A stretch of 38,399 nucleotides of DNA from positions 1-38,399 of the forward strand of contig BEIC01000003.1 in assembly GCA_002898875.1 (NCBI GenBank), written 5' to 3'. The DNA comes from a bacterium HR26 (GTDB lineage: Bacteria; Chloroflexota; Chloroflexia; Thermomicrobiales; Thermomicrobiaceae). The translations under genes and the position numbers were made by a program. Position 1 is the first letter of the stretch. Every line of letters begins with the position of its first letter. Below, in pieces: positions 9,726 through 17,108 of this stretch. The notes under the pieces are model-generated. The model searched no databases. It was given only the letters and a program-made list of their open reading frames with translations, and was not told where the DNA came from.

Positions 9726-10738
9726 CAGCGCCTCCGCAGCCGGAGGTAGAGCCCGGCCCGGCGCTGGGCTGTCTGGAAGAGCCCCGGTGTGGCGACCAGC
9801 AGGTACATCCGTCCCTCGAGGCGATCGACCAGCTCGGCCGGGATCGCCTGGGCGCCGAGGTATGCCCCTGCCAGCGCGCCGGTCATCGCGGCGATCGAGT
9901 CGGTATCCCCGCCGGCGTTGACCGCGGTGAGCACCGCGGCGGCGAAATCGTCCGGGTGAGCCGCGAAGCAGTAGAAAGCGGCGGCCACTGCTTCGGCGAC
10001 GTATGATGACGTGCCGATCTCCCGCAGGTTGGCGAGGTCGCGCTCCCGCTTGCCGCCGTGTGCGGCCAGCGAGGCGGCCAGGCGCAGTCGCCGGGCGACC
10101 GCGTCCTCGTCGATGAAGTGCAGCACGTCCTCGATCAGCATCTCCGGCGGGACTTCGGCCGCCACCAGCAGGCGCACCGCGTAGGCGATCGCCAGCGCGC
10201 CGTTGATTGCCTCTGGATCGCTGTGCGTGATCAGGCAGGCGCGCAGGACGTCGCGGGTGAAGATCTCTGGGTTGAACCGGCCGAGCGAGTGCATCAGCCC
10301 GATCGGGGCAATCCGCGCAGCCGCCGAGCAGTTGGGCCGCTGCTCGCCGCCGATCCCCTGCTGGAAGTCGTCGGTCTCGGCGGCCCGCTCGAGGGCGCGG
10401 CGGGTGGTCGGGTCGAGGAACCGCCCGCTGTCGCTCCGGAGGACACGCAGGAAGCGGTAGCCGGCCGCCTCGGGGTCGACGAAGCCGTGGGCGCCGATCA
10501 GGCTCTCGACGAGGCAGAGCGCCAGCTCAGTGTCATCGGTGAACTCCCCGGCTGGCGTCTCCACCTGGCCGTCGGGACCGAGGCGCGGCAGGTAGCGGTC
10601 GATCCAGCCGTACTGCTCGCGGATGCGCTCCGGCGACCAGCCCTCGACCGGCATGCCGAGCGCATCGCCGATCGCCAGGCCGAGCAGGCAGCCCAGGAAG
10701 CGCCCTTGCAGCTCTTGCTCGTCGCGATAGCGTTCCAA
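9725..10738 (-). CDS. ADP-ribosylglycohydrolase family protein
   Basis: GCLLGLAIGDALGMPVEGW, EFTDDTELALCLVESL, AVNAGGDTDSIAAMTGALAGAYLG: ADP-ribosylglycohydrolase metal-binding motifs. Stop/start overlap TGATG with the HAD gene. Confidence 0.92.
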   Translation of the reverse strand: MERYRDEQELQGRFLGCLLGLAIGDALGMPVEGWSPERIREQYGWIDRYLPRLGPDGQVETPAGEFTDDTELALCLVESLIGAHGFVDPEAAGYRFLRVLRSDSGRFLDPTTRRALERAAETDDFQQGIGGEQRPNCSAAARIAPIGLMHSLGRFNPEIFTRDVLRACLITHSDPEAINGALAIAYAVRLLVAAEVPPEMLIEDVLHFIDEDAVARRLRLAASLAAHGGKRERDLANLREIGTSSYVAEAVAAAFYCFAAHPDDFAAAVLTAVNAGGDTDSIAAMTGALAGAYLGAQAIPAELVDRLEGRMYLLVATPGLFQTAQRRAGLYLRLRRR

Positions 10739-11093
10739 CGCTCGATCCTCCTGCGACCCGGATGCAGGTTGTCCCGTCGACCACTCGGATCCGGATTCAC
10801 CGGCGCGGCGTCATATCGGACGAAGCGCTGGTAGGCATCCGCCTGCCCCAGAGATCCGCGCCGGCACGGCGACAGCGTCAGGGAAGTAAAGCACGGCGGG
10901 CGCGCAGCGGCAACGGCGGGGTGCAACCAGCTCAGGCGATGGTGCGATCTACCTGACCATAGGAGCAGGACTTCCGACTGCACAAGTACTACAATTGACT
11001 GTAATGCTCAGCCAGCACCCTTGCGCCCCAACGTCGGGTGCCGGATACTCCACAACCGTGTGGCGCTCCTGAGGAGCGGCGAAAGGATGAGCG

Positions 11094-11438
11094 ATGTATT
11101 TGATCGAGGCGCTACAGCGAGTTCGCCAGCGACTGATCGAGAACCAGGCCCGGCCGGAGACGATCCGGCTGGTGGACAGCGTGATGCAGACGGCCGAGCG
11201 GCAAGGTGGCGAACAGGCGCAGGTGCGCTCCCAGCTCGAGCTGGTCCGTCGCCTGATGCGCACTCCCGCTGCGAACGCCAATATCAGCATCTACGACGAC
11301 CTGGCAGTCCTGGAGGAGCAGCTCGTCCAGGCCGCCGCCCAAGCCGCCGCCGCGCGTGAGGCGGAGGAGAGCCGGCCGCTGCCCAAGCCGAAGAAGTACT
11401 ACCGCCAGCTCAAGGAGAAGGAACAGCGTAAGTCCTGA
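11094..11438 (+). CDS. Small hypothetical protein, predicted helical, basic C-terminus
   Basis: 114 aa ORF; upstream GGCGAAAGGATGAGCG resembles an RBS; C-terminus KPKKYYRQLKEKEQRKS; plus-strand orientation as in following genes. Confidence 0.65.
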   Translation: MYLIEALQRVRQRLIENQARPETIRLVDSVMQTAERQGGEQAQVRSQLELVRRLMRTPAANANISIYDDLAVLEEQLVQAAAQAAAAREAEESRPLPKPKKYYRQLKEKEQRKS

Positions 11439-11498
11439 GCGAGAGGTATTTCGACAGTCGGCCGCGTGCAGGTGGAGCAGGGTGGGAGAGCGCAGTAG

Positions 11499-12497
11499 AT
11501 GAAGGTCTATCGCGTTGTCCAGTTCGGCCTGGGGCCGATTGGGCAGGAACTGGCGCGGTTAGCGGCGCAGCGGGAATCGTACGAGCTGGTCGGTGCCGTC
11601 GACATCGACCCGGGAAAGGTGGGGCGTGACGTCGGGGAGGTCATCGGGCTGGGTCGCGCGCTCGGCGTGACCGTGCGCAGCGATGCTGAGCGGCTGCTGG
11701 CTGAGACGAAGCCCGATTGTGTGCTGCACAGCACCGGCTCGTACCTGCGCCAGGTCTGGCCACAGCTCGAGTTGATCATCCGGAGCGGCTGCAACATCGT
11801 GTCCACCTGCGAGGAGCTATCCTTCCCGGCCGCGCAGCACCCCGACCTTGCACGGGAGCTCGACCGGCTGGCGCGGGAGCACGAGGTCACCGTGCTCGGT
11901 ACGGGGGTGAACCCCGGCTACGTGATGGATGCGTTGCCGCTGTTCTTCAGCGGCGTCGCGCAGGCGGTCACCGCGGTCCGGGTGCAGCGCGTGCAGAATG
12001 CCTCGACCCGGCGTCGCCCGCTGCAGGCCAAGATCGGCTCGGGCAAGACGGTCGAGGAGTTCCGCGAGCTGGTGGCCGCCGGCACGGTGCGGCACGTCGG
12101 GCTGCAGGAGTCGGTCTACCTGATCGCGGCCGGGCTCGGCTGGGAGCTGGACGACTACCGCGAGTCGATAGAGCCGATCATCGCCGAGCGACGGATCACG
12201 ACGCAATACTTTACGGTGGAGCCAGGCTATGTCTGCGGCGTCGAGCAGCTCGGACGGGGCTACGTCGGTGGCGAGGAGAAGATCACGCTTCACCTGCGCA
12301 TGTACCTCGACGCCGATCCGGCCTACGACAAGATCCTGCTCGAAGGGCCGACACCATTAGAGCTGGTTATCCCGGGCGGTCTCCAGGGGGACCGGGCGAC
12401 CACCGCGATCGCGCTCAACGCGGTGCCGCGCGTGGTGGAGCACACGCCCGGCCTGGTCACGATGAAAGATCTCCCGGTCGTTACCGCCCGCGCCTGA
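11499..12497 (+). CDS. 2,4-diaminopentanoate dehydrogenase / dihydrodipicolinate reductase-like NAD(P)-dependent oxidoreductase
   Basis: MKVYRVVQFGLGPIGQELARLAAQRESYELVGAVDIDPGKVGRDVGEV Rossmann start; VLGTGVNPGYVMDALPL motif. Confidence 0.82.
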   Translation: MKVYRVVQFGLGPIGQELARLAAQRESYELVGAVDIDPGKVGRDVGEVIGLGRALGVTVRSDAERLLAETKPDCVLHSTGSYLRQVWPQLELIIRSGCNIVSTCEELSFPAAQHPDLARELDRLAREHEVTVLGTGVNPGYVMDALPLFFSGVAQAVTAVRVQRVQNASTRRRPLQAKIGSGKTVEEFRELVAAGTVRHVGLQESVYLIAAGLGWELDDYRESIEPIIAERRITTQYFTVEPGYVCGVEQLGRGYVGGEEKITLHLRMYLDADPAYDKILLEGPTPLELVIPGGLQGDRATTAIALNAVPRVVEHTPGLVTMKDLPVVTARA

Positions 12498-12571
12498 GCG
12501 TGTGCGATCGGGATCACATCGGGAAGGTGAAGGGGGTGGGCGTGGGTGCCCCGTGGTGGCATGTAGAAGAG

Positions 12572-12589
12572 CCAGATGAGCATATCTGG
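12572..12589 (+). promoter_or_regulatory. Small hairpin abutting the purine-rich RBS region of the NYN gene
   Basis: CCAGAT-GAGCAT-ATCTGG, perfect 6-bp arms; right arm overlaps GGAGGA (12588-12593) upstream of ATG 12608. Confidence 0.3.
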
Positions 12590-12607
12590 AGGAAGTCAGG
12601 GTTACAG

Positions 12608-13252
12608 ATGATTCAGCCTGAAAAGCTCGACCGCGTCGCAGTCTTCTTCGACATGTCTAACCTCTACTTCACAGCGCGCGATCTGGGCGTGCGGATCGAC
12701 TACACGAAGCTGCTCGAATTCCTGGTAGCCGGGCGCCGCCTGTACTGCGCATACGCGTATGTCGCGCTCTCCGGGGACGACAGCACCGCAGTGCCATTCC
12801 TGACTTGGCTGCGGCGTAACGGGTTCCGGGTCGTGACCAAGTCGCTGAAGCGCTTGCCTGACGGCTCGCTCAAGGGAGACCTGGATCTCGAGCTGGCGGT
12901 CGATCTCCTGACCCAAGCGCCTCACTTCGACGTCGCCGTGCTGGTCAGTGGGGATGGCGACTTCACCTACCTCGTCGAGAGCGCACAGCGCCTGGGCCTG
13001 CGCGTCGAGGTCGCCTCGACACCGCGCAACACGTCGGTCGAGCTGATGGAAGCAGCCGACCGCTACATCGATCTCGAGGCGAACCTCCGCCACTTCAGCC
13101 AGCCGCGGCCAGCCGGCTACTCGGAGTGGTCGCGCAACACTGGCACCGGCCGGCTCGACCCCGAAGCCTGGCGATACCGCCCGGCAACGCAGCGCTTCGA
13201 CCTGCCTGCGGAGGAGGAAGAAGAGGAAGAGCCACATGAGCCTGATCGGTGA
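12608..13252 (+). CDS. NYN (LabA/DUF88-like, PIN-fold) domain protein with acidic C-terminal tail
   Basis: RVAVFFDMSNLYFTARDLG, KGDLDLELAVDLLTQAPHFDVAVLVSGDGDFTYLVESAQRLGLRVEV, ELMEAADRYIDL: NYN acidic residues; tail EEEEEEEP. Start ATG 12608, internal to track ORF 11717-13252. Confidence 0.88.
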   Translation: MIQPEKLDRVAVFFDMSNLYFTARDLGVRIDYTKLLEFLVAGRRLYCAYAYVALSGDDSTAVPFLTWLRRNGFRVVTKSLKRLPDGSLKGDLDLELAVDLLTQAPHFDVAVLVSGDGDFTYLVESAQRLGLRVEVASTPRNTSVELMEAADRYIDLEANLRHFSQPRPAGYSEWSRNTGTGRLDPEAWRYRPATQRFDLPAEEEEEEEPHEPDR

Positions 13253-14369
13253 GGTGGCGCGCCGGCGCGAGGCGCTGCTCGAGAGCCTGCGAGAGATCGT
13301 TACCCTCGAATCGCCCAGCACCGACAAAGCTGCCGTCGACCGGCTGGCTAGGCTCCTCCAGGAACGCTGTCGTGGGCTGGGCGCCGAGGTGACCGTGTAC
13401 CCGCAGGCCGAGTACGGCGATCTCATGGTTGCCTCCTGGCCGGCCCGCGGGCGAGACGCCGAGCCGCTGCTGGTCATGACCCACATTGACACGGTCTGGC
13501 CGCTCGGCACGATCGAGCGCCGGCCGTTCGTTGTGGAGGATGACGTTGCCCGTGGCCCCGGCGTCTTCGACATGAAGGCCAGCGTCGCCATGATGCTGGA
13601 GGCGGTGCGCTGGCTCGATGAGCGTGGCCTTGAGCACCGCCCGATCCGCTGGCTGATCAACACGGAGGAGGAGGTCGGCAGCCCGGTCTCCCGGCCGTTG
13701 ATCGAGGAGCTGGCGCGGCAGAGCAGCTACGTGCTCTGCCTGGAGCCGCCGGTTCCCCCGATGGGCGCGCTGAAGACCTCGCGCAAGGGGGTTGGCATCT
13801 TCACCGTGCGCATTCGAGGGCGGGCGGCCCATGCCGGCGCCGATCCGGAGAAGGGGGTCAGCGCGATCCAGGAGCTGGCCAACCAGATCCAGTACCTGCA
13901 CAGCCTGACCGACTTCAGCCTGGGCACGACCGTCAACGTGGGCGTCGTCGGCGGTGGGACACGCCCGAACGTCGTCGCTGAGGAGGCGTGGGCGCGAGTC
14001 GACCTGCGCGTGGCGACGATGTCGGAGGCCGAGCGGGTGGTGGCGGCGATCCTCGGCAGCCGGCCCTGGCTGCCCGGCGCCGAGGTCACGGTCGAGGGCG
14101 GGCTCAACCGGCCGCCGATGGAGCGCACGCCGGTCATCGTCGCCGCCTTCGAGCGAGCCCGCGAGATCGGGCGGGAGATCGGCCTGGAGCTGACCGAGGC
14201 TGCGACTGGCGGTGCCAGTGACGGGAACTTCACCGCCGCGCTCGGCGTACCCACGATCGATGGGTTGGGCTGTCCCGGCGACGGCGGCCACGCCGAGCAT
14301 GAGTACATCCGGATTAGCGGGCTGGTCGAGCGCACCGCCCTGCTGATCGCGCTCTTGCACAAGCTGTAG
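13236..14369 (+). CDS. M20 family metallopeptidase (glutamate carboxypeptidase / ArgE-DapE-like)
   Basis: LLVMTHIDTVWPLGT, GPGVFDMKASVAMMLEAV, INTEEEVGSP, GGASDGNFTAALGVPTIDGLGCPGDGGHAEHEYI. Confidence 0.92.
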   Translation: MSLIGEVARRREALLESLREIVTLESPSTDKAAVDRLARLLQERCRGLGAEVTVYPQAEYGDLMVASWPARGRDAEPLLVMTHIDTVWPLGTIERRPFVVEDDVARGPGVFDMKASVAMMLEAVRWLDERGLEHRPIRWLINTEEEVGSPVSRPLIEELARQSSYVLCLEPPVPPMGALKTSRKGVGIFTVRIRGRAAHAGADPEKGVSAIQELANQIQYLHSLTDFSLGTTVNVGVVGGGTRPNVVAEEAWARVDLRVATMSEAERVVAAILGSRPWLPGAEVTVEGGLNRPPMERTPVIVAAFERAREIGREIGLELTEAATGGASDGNFTAALGVPTIDGLGCPGDGGHAEHEYIRISGLVERTALLIALLHKL

Positions 14370-14410
14370 TGGCATCCGGCGGCGCGACATGGTCAGGAAG
14401 GAGAGGCGCA

Positions 14411-15691
14411 ATGGCGGCACCGGAGTTGAATCCCCTAGAGCTCATCCCGCGTGTCCTCACGCGGTACTCGCCGGTCGTGGTGGACCGCGCGGAGGGGCTC
14501 TACGTCTGGGACATCCATGGCGAGCGGTGGGCTGACTTCACGTCGGGGATCGCGGTCGTCAATACCGGGCACTGCCATCCCAAGGTCGTCGCCGCGATCC
14601 GCGAGCAGGCCGGCAAGATTATCCATGCCCAGGCCAACATCCTGGCGCACGAGCCGATGATGCGGCTCGCCCAGGCGATCACGGCCACGCTGCCGCCAAA
14701 GCTGAACCAGGTCTTCTTCAGCAACTCCGGCGCCGAGGCGGTCGAGGGGGCCGTCAAGCTGGCCAAGGTTGCCACCGGCCGGCCGGCGATCATCGCCTTC
14801 CGGGGCGCGTTCCATGGGCGCACGCACCTGGCTATGGCACTCACCAGCTCCCGGGTGAAGGTGCGTGGCCACTACGAGCCGCTGGTGCCCTCGATCTACT
14901 ACGCTCCCTACCCCTACCCGTTCCGTAACCCCTACGGGGTGCCGCCGGACGAGGTCGACCTCGTCTGCCTGGCCGAGCTGGAGCGCCTCTTCGAGACGAT
15001 GGTCATGCCGGACGACGTGGCAGCCATCATCGTGGAGCCGATGCTCGGCGAGGGGGGCTACATCCTGCCGCCCAAGCGCTTCCTCCAGAACCTCCGGCGG
15101 CTGTGCGACCAGTACGGGATTCTCTTGATCGTCGACGAGATCCAGACCGGGGTGGGCCGCACCGGCCGGATGTGGGCGTTCGAGCACTTCGAGATCGTGC
15201 CCGACATCGTGACCATGGCCAAGGGGATCGCCTCGGGGCTGCCGCTCTCGGCGGTCGTCGCCAGCCGCGAGCTGATGGACAAGTGGGCGCCCGGCGCCCA
15301 CGGCGGGACGTACGGCGGCAACGCCGTTGCCTGCGCCGCGGGCGTGGCGACCTTCGAGGTGATGCGCGAGGAACGGCTGCCGGAGAACGCCGAGCGGATC
15401 GGTAATTTCCTGATGGCCCAGCTCCGCGAGCTGCAGGACGAGTTCCCGGTGATCGGCGAGGTGCGCGGGTTGGGGCTGATGATCGGGGTCGAGTTCGTCA
15501 AGCCCGACCGTTCGCCCAACCCCGACGCGGTCAAGCGGGTGATCCAGCGCGCCCAGGAGCTGCGGACGCTGCTGATCACCGCCGGTGAGCACGACCAGGT
15601 GATCCGGGTCATCCCGCCGCTGATCATCAACCAGCGCCAGGCCGAGGAGTTCCTCGACGTGTTCGCGGAGGCAGTGAAGAGCGCCTCGTAG
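14411..15691 (+). CDS. Class III aminotransferase (4-aminobutyrate/acetylornithine-type)
   Basis: FFSNSGAEAVEGAVKLAKVATGRPAIIAFRGAFHGRTHLAMALT, LLIVDEIQTGVGRTGRMWAFEH, TMAKGIASGLPLSAVV (PLP lysine). ATG at 14411 preferred to the GTG at 14369. Confidence 0.92.
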   Translation: MAAPELNPLELIPRVLTRYSPVVVDRAEGLYVWDIHGERWADFTSGIAVVNTGHCHPKVVAAIREQAGKIIHAQANILAHEPMMRLAQAITATLPPKLNQVFFSNSGAEAVEGAVKLAKVATGRPAIIAFRGAFHGRTHLAMALTSSRVKVRGHYEPLVPSIYYAPYPYPFRNPYGVPPDEVDLVCLAELERLFETMVMPDDVAAIIVEPMLGEGGYILPPKRFLQNLRRLCDQYGILLIVDEIQTGVGRTGRMWAFEHFEIVPDIVTMAKGIASGLPLSAVVASRELMDKWAPGAHGGTYGGNAVACAAGVATFEVMREERLPENAERIGNFLMAQLRELQDEFPVIGEVRGLGLMIGVEFVKPDRSPNPDAVKRVIQRAQELRTLLITAGEHDQVIRVIPPLIINQRQAEEFLDVFAEAVKSAS

Positions 15692-15782
15692 GTCACCCGA
15701 GGCTCTCGTCCACCCCCCTCTCCTGCGCGTGCGCTCGGTTCTGAACCTCGACAGGGCCATGGCAAGCGCCAGCGGCGCGGCC

Positions 15783-15798
15783 GCCGCGCACGCGCGGC
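15783..15798. terminator. GC-rich stem-loop downstream of aminotransferase
   Basis: GCCGCG-CACG-CGCGGC followed by TCGTCAATAATT. Confidence 0.3.
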
Positions 15799-15811
15799 TC
15801 GTCAATAATTG

Positions 15812-15838
15812 GTAGGGACGAAGATCATTCGCCCCTAT
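15812..15838. repeat. Imperfect inverted repeat, copy 2 of the dispersed REP-like family
   Basis: GTAGGGACGAAGATCATTCGCCCCTAT; 13 nt identical to copy 1. Confidence 0.6.
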
Positions 15839-15844
15839 AGGACA

Positions 15845-15872
15845 GTAGGGACGACCGGCCGGTCGTCCCTAC
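15845..15872. repeat. Perfect 28-bp palindrome
   Basis: GTAGGGACGACCGGCCGGTCGTCCCTAC equals its own reverse complement; convergent intergenic region between aminotransferase (+) and coiled-coil protein (-). Confidence 0.9.
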
Positions 15873-15945
15873 GACAGGTCGCGTGCCCGGAAATGTTCGC
15901 AATTCTGCCCGCCGGTCCGGGCGAGGGGCATGCGGACGCTGAGCC

Positions 15946-16746
15946 TCAGTGGGATACATCGGCGAAGGCGGTGTCCTCTCCCTGGAAGTCGGCCCAGAGA
16001 TCCTGGATCTGTGCCCAGGCTGTGCTCACCGCCTGCCGGACGCGTGCCCGCTGCTCGTCGTTCAGCAGGCCGAAGTAGACGAGCGCTCCGGCCGCGCCAG
16101 CCCAGAACCCGATCGCCGCCGTCTCTTGCGCTGCCCTGCCGATTCGCGAGAGCAGCCGGCCCGGCACCTCACGGGCGGCCTGCGTGCGGACGCGAAGCCG
16201 GCCACCGCGCCGCCTCGCGCGGATCGGAGCCACCTGGCCGACCACACCCAGCACGGTACCGGCGCGCTCGCGAGCGCGGCCCGGCAGCTCTTGGCGCGCG
16301 CGACCCGTTACCGCCTCGGCGCGCTGCCGGGCGACGCCCAGGAGCTCCTCGGCCTCGCGCAGCGCTTCCTGCGCCAGCCGCTGCGTCGTCGGTGCCACCT
16401 CGCGCTCCAGTACCTTGGTCAGATGCTCTCGCTCGGCTTCGAGCTGCTTGATGGCACGCCGCGTGCGCTTCGGTAGCTCTCGCCGGGTGACGGCTGCCAG
16501 CGGCTTCAGCCGGTGCTCCATGACTTGCCGCACAACTCGCCCGTCCTCCGGCAGGTATTCCCGCACCTCGCCCATCGCCTGGCGCAGCGACTCGAGTGCC
16601 GAGCGCACATCGATTTCCTCGGCCAGCCGCTGGCGCAGCGTCTTCGGACGACGCTTGGCCCGCAGCGCGAGCAGCCCGAGCCCGAGCGCGAGCGCGCCGC
16701 CTGCTGCCAAGCCTATCGACCTCCAGTCCTGCCCTTCCTGCACCAT
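15946..16746 (-). CDS. Coiled-coil protein with N- and C-terminal hydrophobic segments, unknown function
   Basis: ATG 16746 preceded by AAGGGAGGGCACCG; IGLAAGGALALGLGLLALRA and TAAIGFWAGAAGALVYFGLL hydrophobic segments flank a long charged helical region. Confidence 0.7.
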   Translation of the reverse strand: MVQEGQDWRSIGLAAGGALALGLGLLALRAKRRPKTLRQRLAEEIDVRSALESLRQAMGEVREYLPEDGRVVRQVMEHRLKPLAAVTRRELPKRTRRAIKQLEAEREHLTKVLEREVAPTTQRLAQEALREAEELLGVARQRAEAVTGRARQELPGRARERAGTVLGVVGQVAPIRARRRGGRLRVRTQAAREVPGRLLSRIGRAAQETAAIGFWAGAAGALVYFGLLNDEQRARVRQAVSTAWAQIQDLWADFQGEDTAFADVSH

Positions 16747-16825
16747 CGGTGCCCTCCCTTCCTGAATTGCACGCTCCCGGCACTGCTGTCGTGACCTGGA
16801 TAGCTCATCCTCGCTCACCGGCGCC

Positions 16826-16853
16826 GGTCGCCCCTATGATGGGTCGCCCCTAT
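16826..16853. repeat. Two direct half-units GGTCGCCCCTAT related to the REP-like family
   Basis: GGTCGCCCCTAT at 16826-16837 and 16842-16853; close to GGTCGTCCCTAC of the 15845 palindrome. Confidence 0.55.
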
Positions 16854-17108
16854 CATGCTTCGCCACGACAGAATTTGCCAGCCTGGCACCGAACACTGAC
16901 CATGCCGTCGCGACGGTTGACGTCTCTCCTGCTCGCGCGTGCGCCGCCTCGGCTATACTACCCGCCATGATCGAGAGACAGCACGCGGCATTCGACAGGA
17001 TTGTCGTCGGAGCCGGCACGATGCCGGTAGGTGAGGTGATATCGACGCCCCGTCTCGAGCCGCAGGCGATGGTGCGATAGACTTCGTCAACGTGTTTGGA
17101 GACCGCAT

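Noticed and set aside
10762-10956. 64-aa ORF between ADP-ribosylglycohydrolase and the small hypothetical gene
   Set aside because: Arg/Ser-rich, no RBS seen, no motif; likely chance ORF in the divergent intergenic region.
11717-12607. N-terminal part of the 511-aa track ORF 11717-13252
   Set aside because: Out-of-frame reading of the oxidoreductase gene; true NYN start is ATG 12608.
13095-14420. 441-aa minus-strand ORF antisense to M20 peptidase
   Set aside because: Shadow ORF; no coherent domain.
14435-15805. 456-aa minus-strand ORF antisense to the class III aminotransferase
   Set aside because: His/Asp/Arg-rich shadow translation; the sense strand has full aminotransferase motifs.
16917-16959. 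TTGACG (16917) and TATACT (16954) as a sigma-70 promoter
   Set aside because: Spacing of 31 bp is far from the ~17 bp optimum; TATACT may still be a -10 element but the pair is not supported.
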